From assembly GCA_964645835.1 (NCBI GenBank), contig CAZYDG010000005.1, positions 1-64,000 of the forward strand: a DNA stretch of 64,000 nucleotides. Reading direction: 5' to 3'. This DNA comes from CAZBME01 sp964645835. GTDB lineage: Bacteria > Desulfobacterota > Syntrophia > Syntrophales > UBA8958. Both the position numbers and the translations under genes were made by a program. The notes beneath the pieces are model-generated. The model was not told the DNA's origin, ran no database searches, and was given only the letters and a program-made list of their open reading frames with translations. Shown here piece by piece: positions 23,239 through 33,076 of the stretch (position 1 is the first letter of the stretch; each line of letters starts with the position of its first letter).

Positions 23239-23619
23239 ATGGCAATTACAAAGGAAGACGTTGTAAAGTTTATTGAAGGAATGACCGTTTTGGAGTTGTC
23301 CGAACTGGTCAAAGAGTTGGAAGAAAAGTTTGGCGTGTCTGCCGCAGCGCCTGTTGCCGTAGCAGCAGTTGCGGCTCCCGGAGGCGAAGCCGCGGCAGTT
23401 GAAGAGAAAACAGAGTTCGATGCCATTTTGACAGGCTTTGGTGCTGAAAAGATCCAGGTGATTAAGGTTGTGCGCGCTATTACGGGCCTCGGCCTGAAAG
23501 AGGCGAAGGATCTGGTTGAGGGTGCTCCCAAGGCCATTAAGGAAGGCGTTTCCAAGGACGAGGCTGCCGATATCAAGAAGAAAATAGAGGAAGTCGGCGG
23601 TACCGTCGAGATTAAATAA
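23239..23619 (+). CDS. rplL: Ribosomal protein bL12 (L7/L12)
   Basis: The 126-residue stalk protein recruits translational GTPases. It has the N-terminal dimerisation helix region ('IEGMTVLELSELVKELEEKFG'-like), an Ala/Val-rich hinge (about 35-55) and the C-terminal domain 'EKIQVIKVVRAITGLGLKEA'. It is followed by an attenuator-like terminator before rpoB. Confidence 0.96.
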   Translation: MAITKEDVVKFIEGMTVLELSELVKELEEKFGVSAAAPVAVAAVAAPGGEAAAVEEKTEFDAILTGFGAEKIQVIKVVRAITGLGLKEAKDLVEGAPKAIKEGVSKDEAADIKKKIEEVGGTVEIK

Positions 23620-23658
23620 TTCGCGATCAGTAGTCAGTAATCGGAAGGAAAAAGGGAT

Positions 23659-23700
23659 CAAGTTGCCCGGTAATGGATCGGGCAACTTGTCTGCTTTTTT
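23659..23700 (+). terminator. Intrinsic terminator/attenuator between rplL and rpoB
   Basis: CAAGTTGCCCG (23659-23669) pairs perfectly with CGGGCAACTTG (23679-23689), followed by TCTGCTTTTTT. An 11-bp GC-containing stem and T-run make a convincing intrinsic terminator. Because rpoB follows by 50 bp with no clear promoter, it probably acts as a partial attenuator that sets RNA polymerase output below that of the stalk proteins, as in E. coli. Confidence 0.85.
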
Positions 23701-23749
23701 ACAAGCGCATTGACTGGCAGCTGATGGCAACAAAAGCCGAAAGGATGCT

Positions 23750-26700
23750 ATGGGCGAGTTCAGAAAAGTATTTGGCCGGATAAAAAAAATCGTCGATATC
23801 CCGAATCTCATCGATATCCAGACCATGTCTTATGAAAAGTTCCTTCAGAAGGATGTGGAACAGGATAAAAGGGGGAATTTCGGCCTTCAGGGGGCCTTCA
23901 AGAGTGTTTTTCCCATATCCGATTACAGCAAGAAATGTTCCCTGGAGTTTGTCAGTTACAAGATCGGTGACGTAAGATATGATGAGAAGGAATGCGTCCA
24001 GAAGGGGATGACCTTTGCGGCGCCGCTCAAGATTGTCGTACGGCTCCTCGTATTTGACGTCGATCCGGGCACGGGCCAGAAACAGATCAGCAACATCAAG
24101 GAACAGGAAATCTACTTTGGTGAAATTCCGCTGATGACCGAAAACGGGACGTTTATCGTCAACGGTACGGAGCGGGTCATTGTCAGCCAGCTTCATCGTT
24201 CTCCCGGTATATTTTTCGACCATGACAAAGGAAAAACACTGACGAGCGGAAAGCTCATCTACTCGTCCCGCATTATTCCCATTCGGGGATCGTGGCTCGA
24301 TTTTGAATTTGATTCAAAAGACCTTCTCTATGTCCGCATTGACCGGAGGAGGAAAATGCCCGTTACGATCCTTCTGAAAGCGATGGGGAATAATACGGAA
24401 TTCATCCTGAACTATTTCTACGACATTGAGACCGTCGCCCTAGAGGACGGCAGGTTTCATATGGTTGTCGGCGACTCTCTTGTCGGTGAAAAAGCCCCCG
24501 AGGATATTAAGGATACGAGATCGGGAGATGTCCTGATCAAAAAGGGGCGAAAAATCAACAAGATGCTCCTGAAGCGCATGACCGATGCAGGCATTGATCG
24601 CATTGCCGTCGACGAAGCAGATCTGATTGGAAAAATCCTGTCCCTTGATGTTTTCGATCCGGAAACGGGCGAAGTACTTCTTAAATGTAATGAAGAATTT
24701 ACATTGGAGGGCATGGAACGGGTCAAGACCAAAGGGATTCGCGAGCTTCGATTTATTCATCTCGACGATGAGAAGACGAATGCGTCTATTCGGGATACGC
24801 TTTTGACGGACAAGCTTGAGACGAGGGAAGATGCGATTATCGAGATATACAGACGTCTAAGGCCAAGCAATCCGCCTACACCGGATACGGCGAGCGCGTT
24901 TTTCCAGAGTCTCTTTTTTACCCCCGAGACTTATGACCTTTCCGACGTCGGCCGAGCGAAAATGAACTACAAACTACGCCTGGATGTGCCGACCGATGTC
25001 ACGGTTTTGCGAAATGATGATATTCTTGCTGCCGTTAAATATTTGCTCGATTTGAAGAATGGTGTTGGAGAATGCTCAGTAGATGATATCGATCATTTGG
25101 GTAATCGGCGGGTGCGTTCTGTAGGTGAACTTATCGAGAATCAGTATCGAATCGGTTTGGTCAGGATGGAGCGGGCCGTCAAAGAAAAGATGAGCCTTCA
25201 GGATATTGAAACCATGATGCCCCATGATCTGGTCAATGCCAAACCCGTATCTGCCGTCGTCAACGAATTCTTCGGCAGCAGCCAGCTGTCGCAGTTTATG
25301 GACCAGACCAACCCTCTGTCGGAAATCACCCACAAACGGCGTCTTTCCGCATTGGGTCCTGGTGGCTTGACCCGTGAGCGAGCCGGGTTTGAGGTTCGCG
25401 ATGTCCACCCGACCCATTATGGTCGCATCTGTCCCGTCGAGACACCGGAAGGTCCTAATATCGGGTTAATCGTATCGCTCAGTACCTACGCCCGTGTTAA
25501 CGAATTTGGGTTTATTGAGACGCCTTACCGCGTCGTCGAAGATGGTGAGGTCTCGGACAAAGTACGCTATCTGACGGCTATTGAAGAGGAAGATCATATC
25601 ATCGCCCCTGCGGATTGGCCGACGGATAAAAATGGCAGATTGCAGGGAGAACTCGTATCTGCCAGGAAGGGCGGCGATTTTCCCATCGTTGAACCGGAAG
25701 CGGTCAGTCTCACGGATGTATCACCGAACCAGCTTGTCAGCGTTGCTGCAACATTAATTCCTTTCCTGGAACATGACGATGCAAACCGCGCGTTGATGGG
25801 TTCCAACATGCAGCGTCAGGCAGTGCCTCTGATGAGACCTGCCGTACCCTTTATAGGAACGGGCATGGAAGCCATTGTGGCCAGGGATTCGGGAGCCGTC
25901 GTAAGCGCACGGCGTGATGGTGTCGTCGAGAGTGTCGATGCTGCACGCATCGTTGTAAAAGGTGCCGGTACAGGGGAAATGGGTATCGATATCGGTGTTG
26001 ATATCTACAATCTCGTGAAGTATCAACGGTCCAATCAGGATACGTGCTTTAACCAGAAGTGCATAGTCAATAAGGGCGATCGTGTAAAAAAAGGTCAGAT
26101 CATCGCCGACGGACCCGCAACGGACAACGGTGAACTGGCCCTTGGACGAAACGTCATGGTAGCTTTCATGTCCTGGGGCGGTTACAACTACGAAGACTCC
26201 ATCCTGGTGAGTGAACGCGTCGTGAAGGAAGATATTTATACCTCCATTCACATCGAAGAGTTCGAGACCATGGCGCGTGACACGAAGCTCGGCAAAGAGG
26301 AAATTACCAGGGACATCCCCAACGTCGGGGAAGAAGCCCTGCGGAATCTGGATGAAAGCGGTATCGTCCGCATGGGTGTTTCGGTTAAGCCCGGCGATAT
26401 CCTTGTCGGAAAGATTACGCCTAAGGGTGAAACACAGCTGTCATCCGAAGAGAAACTATTAAGAGCCATCTTCGGCGAAAAGGCCAGTGATGTGCGTGAT
26501 ACGTCCCTGCGAGTTCCGCCGGGCGTCGAAGGTACGGTAATCGATGCCAAGATCTTTACCCGAAAAGGGGTGGAGAAAGACCACCGGTCAAATTACATTG
26601 AAAACGAGGCCCTGAACGTTTTGAAGAAGGATAGGGACGACGAGATCCGTATCGTTGAAGAGGCTGTCAAGTCAGGAGCAAAGGATCTATTTGTCGGCAA

Positions 26701-27841
26701 GACAGCTATGGGCAAATTGCTGGATGCCAAAAAGAAACGCACGTTCCTGAAAAAGGGCGATGTTATAACGGAAGAAATCTTGGCGGATATTCCTTTTCAT
26801 ATGTGGAAGGATATTACACTGCTGAACGATGAAGAGACGGAAGGCAAGGCAGCTGTGCTTTTTGACAATCTTGCAAAAAGGATCGAATTCATCGGCGCCT
26901 ATTTTGAACAGAAGGCTGAAAAATTGAAGGCCGGCGATGAACTGCCACCCGGCGTTATCAAAATGGTCAAGGTGTTCGTTGCAATCAAGAGAAAGCTATC
27001 TGTCGGAGATAAAATGGCCGGTCGCCACGGAAACAAAGGCGTCTTGTCCCGGATTCTTCCCGAAGAGGATATGCCCTTCTTTGCGGATGGCACACCTGTG
27101 GATATTGTCCTGAATCCTCTCGGTGTTCCCTCGCGTATGAATGTCGGACAGATTCTGGAGACTCATCTGGGATGGGCCGCCAAAGGTCTTGGGGATAAAA
27201 TCGGTCGCCTCATTGAAGCCAAAAGTTCCATGGATGCCGTGAAGAAAGAATTAAAAACAATATACGCGTCTCCCGAGTTTGATCGATTTGTTGATGATGC
27301 CAAGGATGCTGAGATAAACAGATTTACTCAAAGGATCAAAAACGGAATTTCAATTGCCACACCTGTCTTTGACAGCGCTGAGGAGCGGGACATTACGGAC
27401 ATGCTCAAAATGGCCAATCTTCCGGAAAACGGACAGACGATCTTATATGACGGACGTACGGGTGAACCCTTCGAGCAGGAAATCACCGTTGGCATAATTT
27501 ACATGCTGAAGCTTCACCACCTCGTCGACAATAAGATCCATGCGCGTTCCATCGGTCCTTATTCCCTTGTTACCCAGCAACCCCTGGGCGGCAAGGCCCA
27601 ATTCGGCGGCCAGCGTTTGGGCGAGATGGAAGTATGGGCGATGGAAGCCTATGGCGCTGCATACGCCTTGCAGGAATTCCTTACGGTTAAATCAGATGAC
27701 GTAGCAGGTCGAACCAGAATCTATGAGGCCATCGTTAAGGGCGAGCATACCCTGGAACCGGGTTTGCCGGAGTCGTTCAACGTCTTGGTCAAAGAGCTTC
27801 AGAGTCTTTGCCTCGATGTTCAACTGATAGAAGAAGATTAA
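23750..27841 (+). CDS. rpoB: RNA polymerase beta subunit
   Basis: The 1363-residue beta subunit carries the full set of conserved regions. These include the rifampicin pocket ('GSSQLSQFMDQTNPLSEITHK' region with wild-type-like H and S positions), 'RVCPVETPEGPNIGLI'-type sequence (here 'GRICPVETPEGPNIG'), the 'GDKMAGRHGNKG' active-site loop and the C-terminal 'GGKAQFGGQRLGEMEVWA'. The ATG follows AAAGGATG. It is separated from rpoC by 16 bp. Confidence 0.97.
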   Translation: MGEFRKVFGRIKKIVDIPNLIDIQTMSYEKFLQKDVEQDKRGNFGLQGAFKSVFPISDYSKKCSLEFVSYKIGDVRYDEKECVQKGMTFAAPLKIVVRLLVFDVDPGTGQKQISNIKEQEIYFGEIPLMTENGTFIVNGTERVIVSQLHRSPGIFFDHDKGKTLTSGKLIYSSRIIPIRGSWLDFEFDSKDLLYVRIDRRRKMPVTILLKAMGNNTEFILNYFYDIETVALEDGRFHMVVGDSLVGEKAPEDIKDTRSGDVLIKKGRKINKMLLKRMTDAGIDRIAVDEADLIGKILSLDVFDPETGEVLLKCNEEFTLEGMERVKTKGIRELRFIHLDDEKTNASIRDTLLTDKLETREDAIIEIYRRLRPSNPPTPDTASAFFQSLFFTPETYDLSDVGRAKMNYKLRLDVPTDVTVLRNDDILAAVKYLLDLKNGVGECSVDDIDHLGNRRVRSVGELIENQYRIGLVRMERAVKEKMSLQDIETMMPHDLVNAKPVSAVVNEFFGSSQLSQFMDQTNPLSEITHKRRLSALGPGGLTRERAGFEVRDVHPTHYGRICPVETPEGPNIGLIVSLSTYARVNEFGFIETPYRVVEDGEVSDKVRYLTAIEEEDHIIAPADWPTDKNGRLQGELVSARKGGDFPIVEPEAVSLTDVSPNQLVSVAATLIPFLEHDDANRALMGSNMQRQAVPLMRPAVPFIGTGMEAIVARDSGAVVSARRDGVVESVDAARIVVKGAGTGEMGIDIGVDIYNLVKYQRSNQDTCFNQKCIVNKGDRVKKGQIIADGPATDNGELALGRNVMVAFMSWGGYNYEDSILVSERVVKEDIYTSIHIEEFETMARDTKLGKEEITRDIPNVGEEALRNLDESGIVRMGVSVKPGDILVGKITPKGETQLSSEEKLLRAIFGEKASDVRDTSLRVPPGVEGTVIDAKIFTRKGVEKDHRSNYIENEALNVLKKDRDDEIRIVEEAVKSGAKDLFVGKTAMGKLLDAKKKRTFLKKGDVITEEILADIPFHMWKDITLLNDEETEGKAAVLFDNLAKRIEFIGAYFEQKAEKLKAGDELPPGVIKMVKVFVAIKRKLSVGDKMAGRHGNKGVLSRILPEEDMPFFADGTPVDIVLNPLGVPSRMNVGQILETHLGWAAKGLGDKIGRLIEAKSSMDAVKKELKTIYASPEFDRFVDDAKDAEINRFTQRIKNGISIATPVFDSAEERDITDMLKMANLPENGQTILYDGRTGEPFEQEITVGIIYMLKLHHLVDNKIHARSIGPYSLVTQQPLGGKAQFGGQRLGEMEVWAMEAYGAAYALQEFLTVKSDDVAGRTRIYEAIVKGEHTLEPGLPESFNVLVKELQSLCLDVQLIEED

Positions 27842-27857
27842 TTAGGAGATAAAATCC

Positions 27858-30800
27858 GTGGAAGACGTTTTCACATATTTCGAAAAACCGAAGGATCCGA
27901 TACGTTTCAACGCCATTAAAATTTCCATTGCCTCGCCGGAGCAAATCCTTGCGTGGTCTGCCAGACCTAACAGCAATGGAGAGGTCAAGAAACCGGAAAC
28001 TATTAACTATCGGACTTTCAAGCCCGAGCGGGACGGTCTTTTCTGTGCCAAAATCTTTGGCCCGGTTAAAGACTATGAGTGTCTTTGTGGCCGATACAAG
28101 CGGATGAAGCATCGAGGTGTTGTCTGCGAAAAGTGCGGCGTCGAGGTTATTCAGTCTAAAGTTCGCCGTGAAAGGCTGGGACATATCAAGCTGGCGACCC
28201 CGGTTGCCCATATCTGGTTTCTAAAAAGTCTTCCGAGCCGCATCGGTAACGTTTTGGATCTGACCCTCAAGGAATTGGAAAAGGTACTGTATTTCGAGTC
28301 CTGGATCGTCCTGGACCCCAAAAATACGCCGCTCAAGAAGAAGGAACTCCTTTCCGAGGAGGAGATGATCGACTTGAAGGAGCAGTACGGTCAGGATGCC
28401 TTCAAGGTGGGTATCGGAGCGGAAGCGGTTCGAAAACTCCTTGAAGAGATCGATCTCAATTCAATGGATGAGGAACTCCGGGAAGAACTCAAAACGGCTG
28501 TTTCGGATACGAAGAAAAAGAAACTGGTGAAACGCCTGAAAGTGATCGAGGCGTTGAAGAAATCCGGCAACAAGCCGGAATGGATGATCCTGACAGTCCT
28601 TCCGGTCATTCCGCCGGACCTGCGTCCTCTCGTTCCTCTTGACGGCGGACGATTTGCGACGTCAGATCTCAACGATCTCTACCGTCGCGTTATCAACCGG
28701 AACAATCGTTTAAAGCGCCTGATGGAACTTAATGCCCCCGAGATCATTATCCGCAACGAAAAGCGGATGCTGCAAGAGGCCGTTGATGTTCTGTTCGATA
28801 ATGGACGGCGCGGCCGGGCGATTACGGGGACCAACAAGCGTCCTCTCCGATCCTTGTCCGATATGCTCAAGGGGAAGCAGGGCCGGTTCCGGCAGAATCT
28901 TCTGGGTAAGCGTGTCGATTATTCGGGCCGTTCCGTCATTACCGTCGGACCGGATCTGCGGCTGCACCAGTGCGGTCTTCCGAAAAAAATGGCCCTGGAA
29001 CTCTTTAAACCGTTTGTCTACAACAGGCTGATGGAAAAAGGATTTGTCACTACGGTCAAGAGCGCCAAGAAGATGGTGGAAAGAGAGACGGCAGAGGTTT
29101 GGGATGCCCTGGATGAAGTAGTGCGGGAGTACCCGATCATGCTCAACCGGGCGCCCACGCTGCATCGCTTGGGAATACAGGCCTTCGAGCCCATTCTGAT
29201 CGAAGGGAAGGCCATCCAGCTTCATCCTCTTGTTTGTACGGCATTCAACGCCGACTTTGACGGAGACCAGATGGCCGTTCACGTGCCGCTGTCGATTGAG
29301 GCGCAGACGGAAGCCCGGGTGCTCATGATGTCCACGAACAACATCCTGTCGCCGGCCAATGGTAAACCCATTATTATCCCCAGTCAGGATATCGTACTCG
29401 GCTTGTATTATCTGACGAGGCCCAGATCCAACGTGAAGGGCGAGGGTTTGAGTTTTGCGGGACCGGAAGAGGTACGAAGCGCCCTCGACAACGGTGTTGT
29501 GGATCTCCATGCTAAAATAACCGTGCGTATCAACGGAGAGAGAAAGCAGACAACAGTGGGCCGGGTCATCATGTCCGAGGTGGTCCCTGAAGAGCTGTCC
29601 TTCGATCTGATCAACAAAGTCATGAATAAGAAGGAATTGGCGAACCTTGTAGATTACTGTTATCGGACTTGCGGTGCTAAGACCACAGTAATCCTGGCTG
29701 ATCGCCTGAAAGACCTGGGATTCAAATATGCAACCCTATCCGGCGCATCCATTGCCATTCACAATATGGCGATCCCGGCGAACAAGAAAGAGATCGTCGG
29801 CAAGGCGGATCGTGATGTTCATAAAATTCAGAAGCAGTACATGGATGGGTTGATTACGGATGGCGAACGCTACAACAAGGTAATCGATATCTGGGCTCAG
29901 GCGACGGAAAAGATTGCCGCCGAGATGATGGGCGGGATTGCAACAACGGAAAGCAATATCGATAAGGGCGATAAAGGGAAGGCCGAGAATTACAACCCCA
30001 TCTATATGATGGCGGATTCAGGCGCCCGCGGTTCTGCGGTTCAGATTCGTCAGCTCGCCGGCATGCGCGGTTTGATGGCGAAGCCTTCCGGGGAAATTAT
30101 TGAGACCCCGATTACGGCTAACTTCAGGGAAGGGCTCACTGTTCTACAGTACTTCATTTCAACCCACGGCGCACGGAAGGGTCTTGCCGATACGGCTTTG
30201 AAGACGGCCAATTCCGGATATCTGACCAGGAGACTGGTCGATGTCGCCCAGGACTGCATCATCACGGAAGTGGATTGCGGGACCATCGACGGGATTTACG
30301 TCTCGGCCTTGATGGAAGGCGGTGAAATGATCGAGACGGCTGGAGAACGAATTCTGGGACGCGTATCCCTGGAAGATGTTAAGGACCCGTTTACCGGAGA
30401 GGTGCTGCTGAAGGCCAACGAGGCTATCGATGAGACATTGGCGGAAAAAATCGACAACAGCGGTATAGAAAGGATCGGCATTAGATCCGTTTTGACGTGT
30501 AAATCCAAACACGGTGTTTGCGCCATGTGCTATGGCCGTGATTTGGCTCATGGCCATATCGTCAACATCGGTGAAGCTGTCGGTATTATTGCCGCCCAGT
30601 CCATCGGCGAACCGGGAACTCAGCTGACCATGAGAACCTTCCATATCGGTGGAACGGCGAAATTCGACGAACACTCGACGCTTATTGCCCGCCATGATGG
30701 GCGGATCCAATTTGCAAACCTGGCGACGGTCGTTTCCAAGACGGGCGATCTGGTTGTCATGAACCGAAACGGCGAAATTCATGTCCTCGATGAGCAGGGG

Positions 30801-32045
30801 CGCAATCGCGGGAAGTATCCCGTGCCCTATGGTGCCCATTTGAAGATCAAGGAAGGCGATTATGTCGTTGGACCGGGAAAGGATGTAAAAACGGGACAGG
30901 ACAAACAACCGACTCTCATCGCAGAATGGGATCCCTTCTCGATTCCCATCCTGGCGGAGACCGATGGTGTTATCAAGTTCGGTGACATCATCGAGGGTAA
31001 GACCATGCAAGAACAGGTCGATGAAGTAACGGGTTTGTCGCGGAAGGTCATCATCGAGTTCAAGGGAACGGATGTTCGTCCCCGTGTATCCATTAAGGAT
31101 AAGAAGGGTAAGACCATGAAGGTTCCCGGCAGCAATGCTGTCGCAAGACATCTGCTGTCTGTGGGTGCGAACATCGTGGTTTCCGAAGGAGACGAAGTGG
31201 CTGCCGGAGAAATCTTGGCGAAGATTCCCCGGGAAACAACAAAAACAAAGGACATTACGGGTGGTCTGCCGCGCGTCGCTGAATTGTTTGAAGCCCGTAA
31301 GCCGAAGGAATATGCCGTTATCAGCGAGATCAAGGGTGTCGTCTCCTATGGTAAAGATGCCAAGGGGAAGCGCAAGGTCATTGTGACGCCCGATAGTGGA
31401 GAAGAGAAGGAATACCTGATCCCCAAAGGCAAGCACGTCAGCGTTCAGGAAGGCGATCGTGTCATGGAGGGTGAGGCCTTGATGGATGGTGTCAACAATC
31501 CCCATGACCTTCTCTCGATCAAGGGAGAGAAGGAACTGGCCCGGTATCTTGTGGATGAAGTGCAAGATGTGTATCGTCTGCAGGGCGTGAAGATTAATGA
31601 CAAGAATATCGAGGTCATTGTCCGGCAAATGCTGCGCAGAGTGAAGGTTCTTGATCCTGGGGACACATTGTTCATCGGCGACGAACAAGTCGAACGTCAT
31701 CGCTTTCAGGAGGAGAACGAACGGGTTGTGGCGGCCGGCGGTCGACCCGCAATCGGAAAACCTGTTTTGCTAGGTATTACCAAGGCTTCACTATCAACGC
31801 AGAGTTTCATTTCCGCTGCTTCTTTCCAGGAAACGACAAGGGTATTGACGGAAGCGAGTCTGGCCGGAAAAACGGATTATCTCCGAGGACTTAAGGAGAA
31901 CGTCATTATGGGACGCCTTATTCCTGCCGGAACGGGATTACCTATGTATCGAAGATTGGGCATAAAGAGCTTGTCTGCAGACGATGCTGGCGATGACGCC
32001 CTTGAATTGGACGAAAAAATGGAAGAGAAAATGCTTGACATATAA
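27858..32045 (+). CDS. rpoC: RNA polymerase beta' subunit
   Basis: The 1395-residue catalytic subunit. The first zinc site is in 'CLCGRYKRMKHRGVVCEKCG' and the second in 'CKSKHGVCAMCYGRDLA'. The catalytic Mg motif is 'NADFDGDQ' with D466, D468 and D470. The GTG start follows TAGGAGATAA. The gene ends 76 bp before rpsL with no terminator in between, so the str genes may be co-transcribed. Confidence 0.97.
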   Translation: MEDVFTYFEKPKDPIRFNAIKISIASPEQILAWSARPNSNGEVKKPETINYRTFKPERDGLFCAKIFGPVKDYECLCGRYKRMKHRGVVCEKCGVEVIQSKVRRERLGHIKLATPVAHIWFLKSLPSRIGNVLDLTLKELEKVLYFESWIVLDPKNTPLKKKELLSEEEMIDLKEQYGQDAFKVGIGAEAVRKLLEEIDLNSMDEELREELKTAVSDTKKKKLVKRLKVIEALKKSGNKPEWMILTVLPVIPPDLRPLVPLDGGRFATSDLNDLYRRVINRNNRLKRLMELNAPEIIIRNEKRMLQEAVDVLFDNGRRGRAITGTNKRPLRSLSDMLKGKQGRFRQNLLGKRVDYSGRSVITVGPDLRLHQCGLPKKMALELFKPFVYNRLMEKGFVTTVKSAKKMVERETAEVWDALDEVVREYPIMLNRAPTLHRLGIQAFEPILIEGKAIQLHPLVCTAFNADFDGDQMAVHVPLSIEAQTEARVLMMSTNNILSPANGKPIIIPSQDIVLGLYYLTRPRSNVKGEGLSFAGPEEVRSALDNGVVDLHAKITVRINGERKQTTVGRVIMSEVVPEELSFDLINKVMNKKELANLVDYCYRTCGAKTTVILADRLKDLGFKYATLSGASIAIHNMAIPANKKEIVGKADRDVHKIQKQYMDGLITDGERYNKVIDIWAQATEKIAAEMMGGIATTESNIDKGDKGKAENYNPIYMMADSGARGSAVQIRQLAGMRGLMAKPSGEIIETPITANFREGLTVLQYFISTHGARKGLADTALKTANSGYLTRRLVDVAQDCIITEVDCGTIDGIYVSALMEGGEMIETAGERILGRVSLEDVKDPFTGEVLLKANEAIDETLAEKIDNSGIERIGIRSVLTCKSKHGVCAMCYGRDLAHGHIVNIGEAVGIIAAQSIGEPGTQLTMRTFHIGGTAKFDEHSTLIARHDGRIQFANLATVVSKTGDLVVMNRNGEIHVLDEQGRNRGKYPVPYGAHLKIKEGDYVVGPGKDVKTGQDKQPTLIAEWDPFSIPILAETDGVIKFGDIIEGKTMQEQVDEVTGLSRKVIIEFKGTDVRPRVSIKDKKGKTMKVPGSNAVARHLLSVGANIVVSEGDEVAAGEILAKIPRETTKTKDITGGLPRVAELFEARKPKEYAVISEIKGVVSYGKDAKGKRKVIVTPDSGEEKEYLIPKGKHVSVQEGDRVMEGEALMDGVNNPHDLLSIKGEKELARYLVDEVQDVYRLQGVKINDKNIEVIVRQMLRRVKVLDPGDTLFIGDEQVERHRFQEENERVVAAGGRPAIGKPVLLGITKASLSTQSFISAASFQETTRVLTEASLAGKTDYLRGLKENVIMGRLIPAGTGLPMYRRLGIKSLSADDAGDDALELDEKMEEKMLDI

Positions 32046-32121
32046 TCAGGAAATTGATAGGTAACTGAACTTTGCCGCACCCAGGTAATGGGGAGAGGCA
32101 TTATGAATATTCGGAGGATGA

Positions 32122-32493
32122 ATGCCAACTATTAATCAGCTTGTCCGGAAGGGAAGAACCAAAATAGAGCGGAAGACGACAACGCCAGCCTTGAACAGTT
32201 CACCGCAGCGTCGGGGTGTGTGCGTTAGGGTTTATACATCGACACCCAAGAAGCCCAACTCGGCTTTAAGAAAAGTGGCGAGAGTTCGTTTGACCAGTGG
32301 CTATGAGGTGACATCGTATATTCCGGGCGTGGGCCATAACATTCAGGAGCACTCGGTAGTGCTGGTACGAGGTGGTAGAGTGAAGGACCTTCCTGGTGTC
32401 CGCTATCATATCGTTCGTGGGACTCTTGATGCCGTTGGTGTTCAGGATAGAAAGCAAGGGCGTTCGAAGTACGGCGCCAAAAAACCGAATTAA
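32122..32493 (+). CDS. rpsL: Ribosomal protein uS12
   Basis: The 123-residue decoding-centre protein. 'TPKKPNSALRKVARVRL' and 'RGGRVKDLPGVRYH' retain the two lysines whose replacement gives streptomycin resistance elsewhere, so the protein looks wild type. It heads the str group rpsL-rpsG-tuf. Confidence 0.97.
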   Translation: MPTINQLVRKGRTKIERKTTTPALNSSPQRRGVCVRVYTSTPKKPNSALRKVARVRLTSGYEVTSYIPGVGHNIQEHSVVLVRGGRVKDLPGVRYHIVRGTLDAVGVQDRKQGRSKYGAKKPN

Positions 32494-32509
32494 GCAGGGA
32501 TAATAGACC

Positions 32510-32980
32510 ATGCCGAGAAGAAGAGAAATAGCTAAAAGGGAAATATTTCCGGACCCCAAGTATCAGAATAAACTCGTAGCCCAGTTTATCAGTAATTTGA
32601 TGAAAGAAGGTAAGAAGAGCACTGCCGAATCAATCCTTTATGGGGCTTTTGATATTATCGAAAAAAGATTGAAAGAATCACCGCTGGAAGTCTTCGAGAA
32701 GGCTGTAGGCAATGTTAAGCCGATTATCGAGGTCAAGTCGAGACGTGTTGGTGGCTCGACCTACCAGGTTCCGACGGAAGTCATCCCCACAAGACGCGTT
32801 GCTTTGGGTATACGCTGGTTGATTCTTCATGCTCGTGAGCGTGCCGAAAAAACCATGCGCGAGAAGCTGGCCGGTGAAATTATTGATGCCGCCAACAATC
32901 GGGGCGCCGCCATCAAGAAGCGTGAGGCCGTCCATAAAATGGCCGAGGCTAATAAGGCATTTGCCCATTATCGGTTCTAA
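32510..32980 (+). CDS. rpsG: Ribosomal protein uS7
   Basis: The 156-residue primary 16S-binding protein, starting 'MPRRREIAKREIFPDPKY'. It has 'VGGSTYQVPTEV' and 'RRVALGIRWL', and the C-terminal 'HKMAEANKAFAHYRF'. In most bacteria it also regulates the str operon. fusA would be expected next but tuf follows after 96 bp. Confidence 0.97.
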   Translation: MPRRREIAKREIFPDPKYQNKLVAQFISNLMKEGKKSTAESILYGAFDIIEKRLKESPLEVFEKAVGNVKPIIEVKSRRVGGSTYQVPTEVIPTRRVALGIRWLILHARERAEKTMREKLAGEIIDAANNRGAAIKKREAVHKMAEANKAFAHYRF

Positions 32981-33076
32981 ATCCGAATCGTATAGCAGTT
33001 TCCCTGATCAATATAAAAGGGGTCATAATTAATATATATCAATGGATATTTTCAATTACGAAGGAGGTATGTAGAG

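Noticed and set aside
30159..31700. 513-codon antisense frame inside rpoC
   Set aside because: It lies wholly opposite a highly conserved gene with no ribosome site or recognisable domain; long antisense frames are common opposite GC-biased codons.
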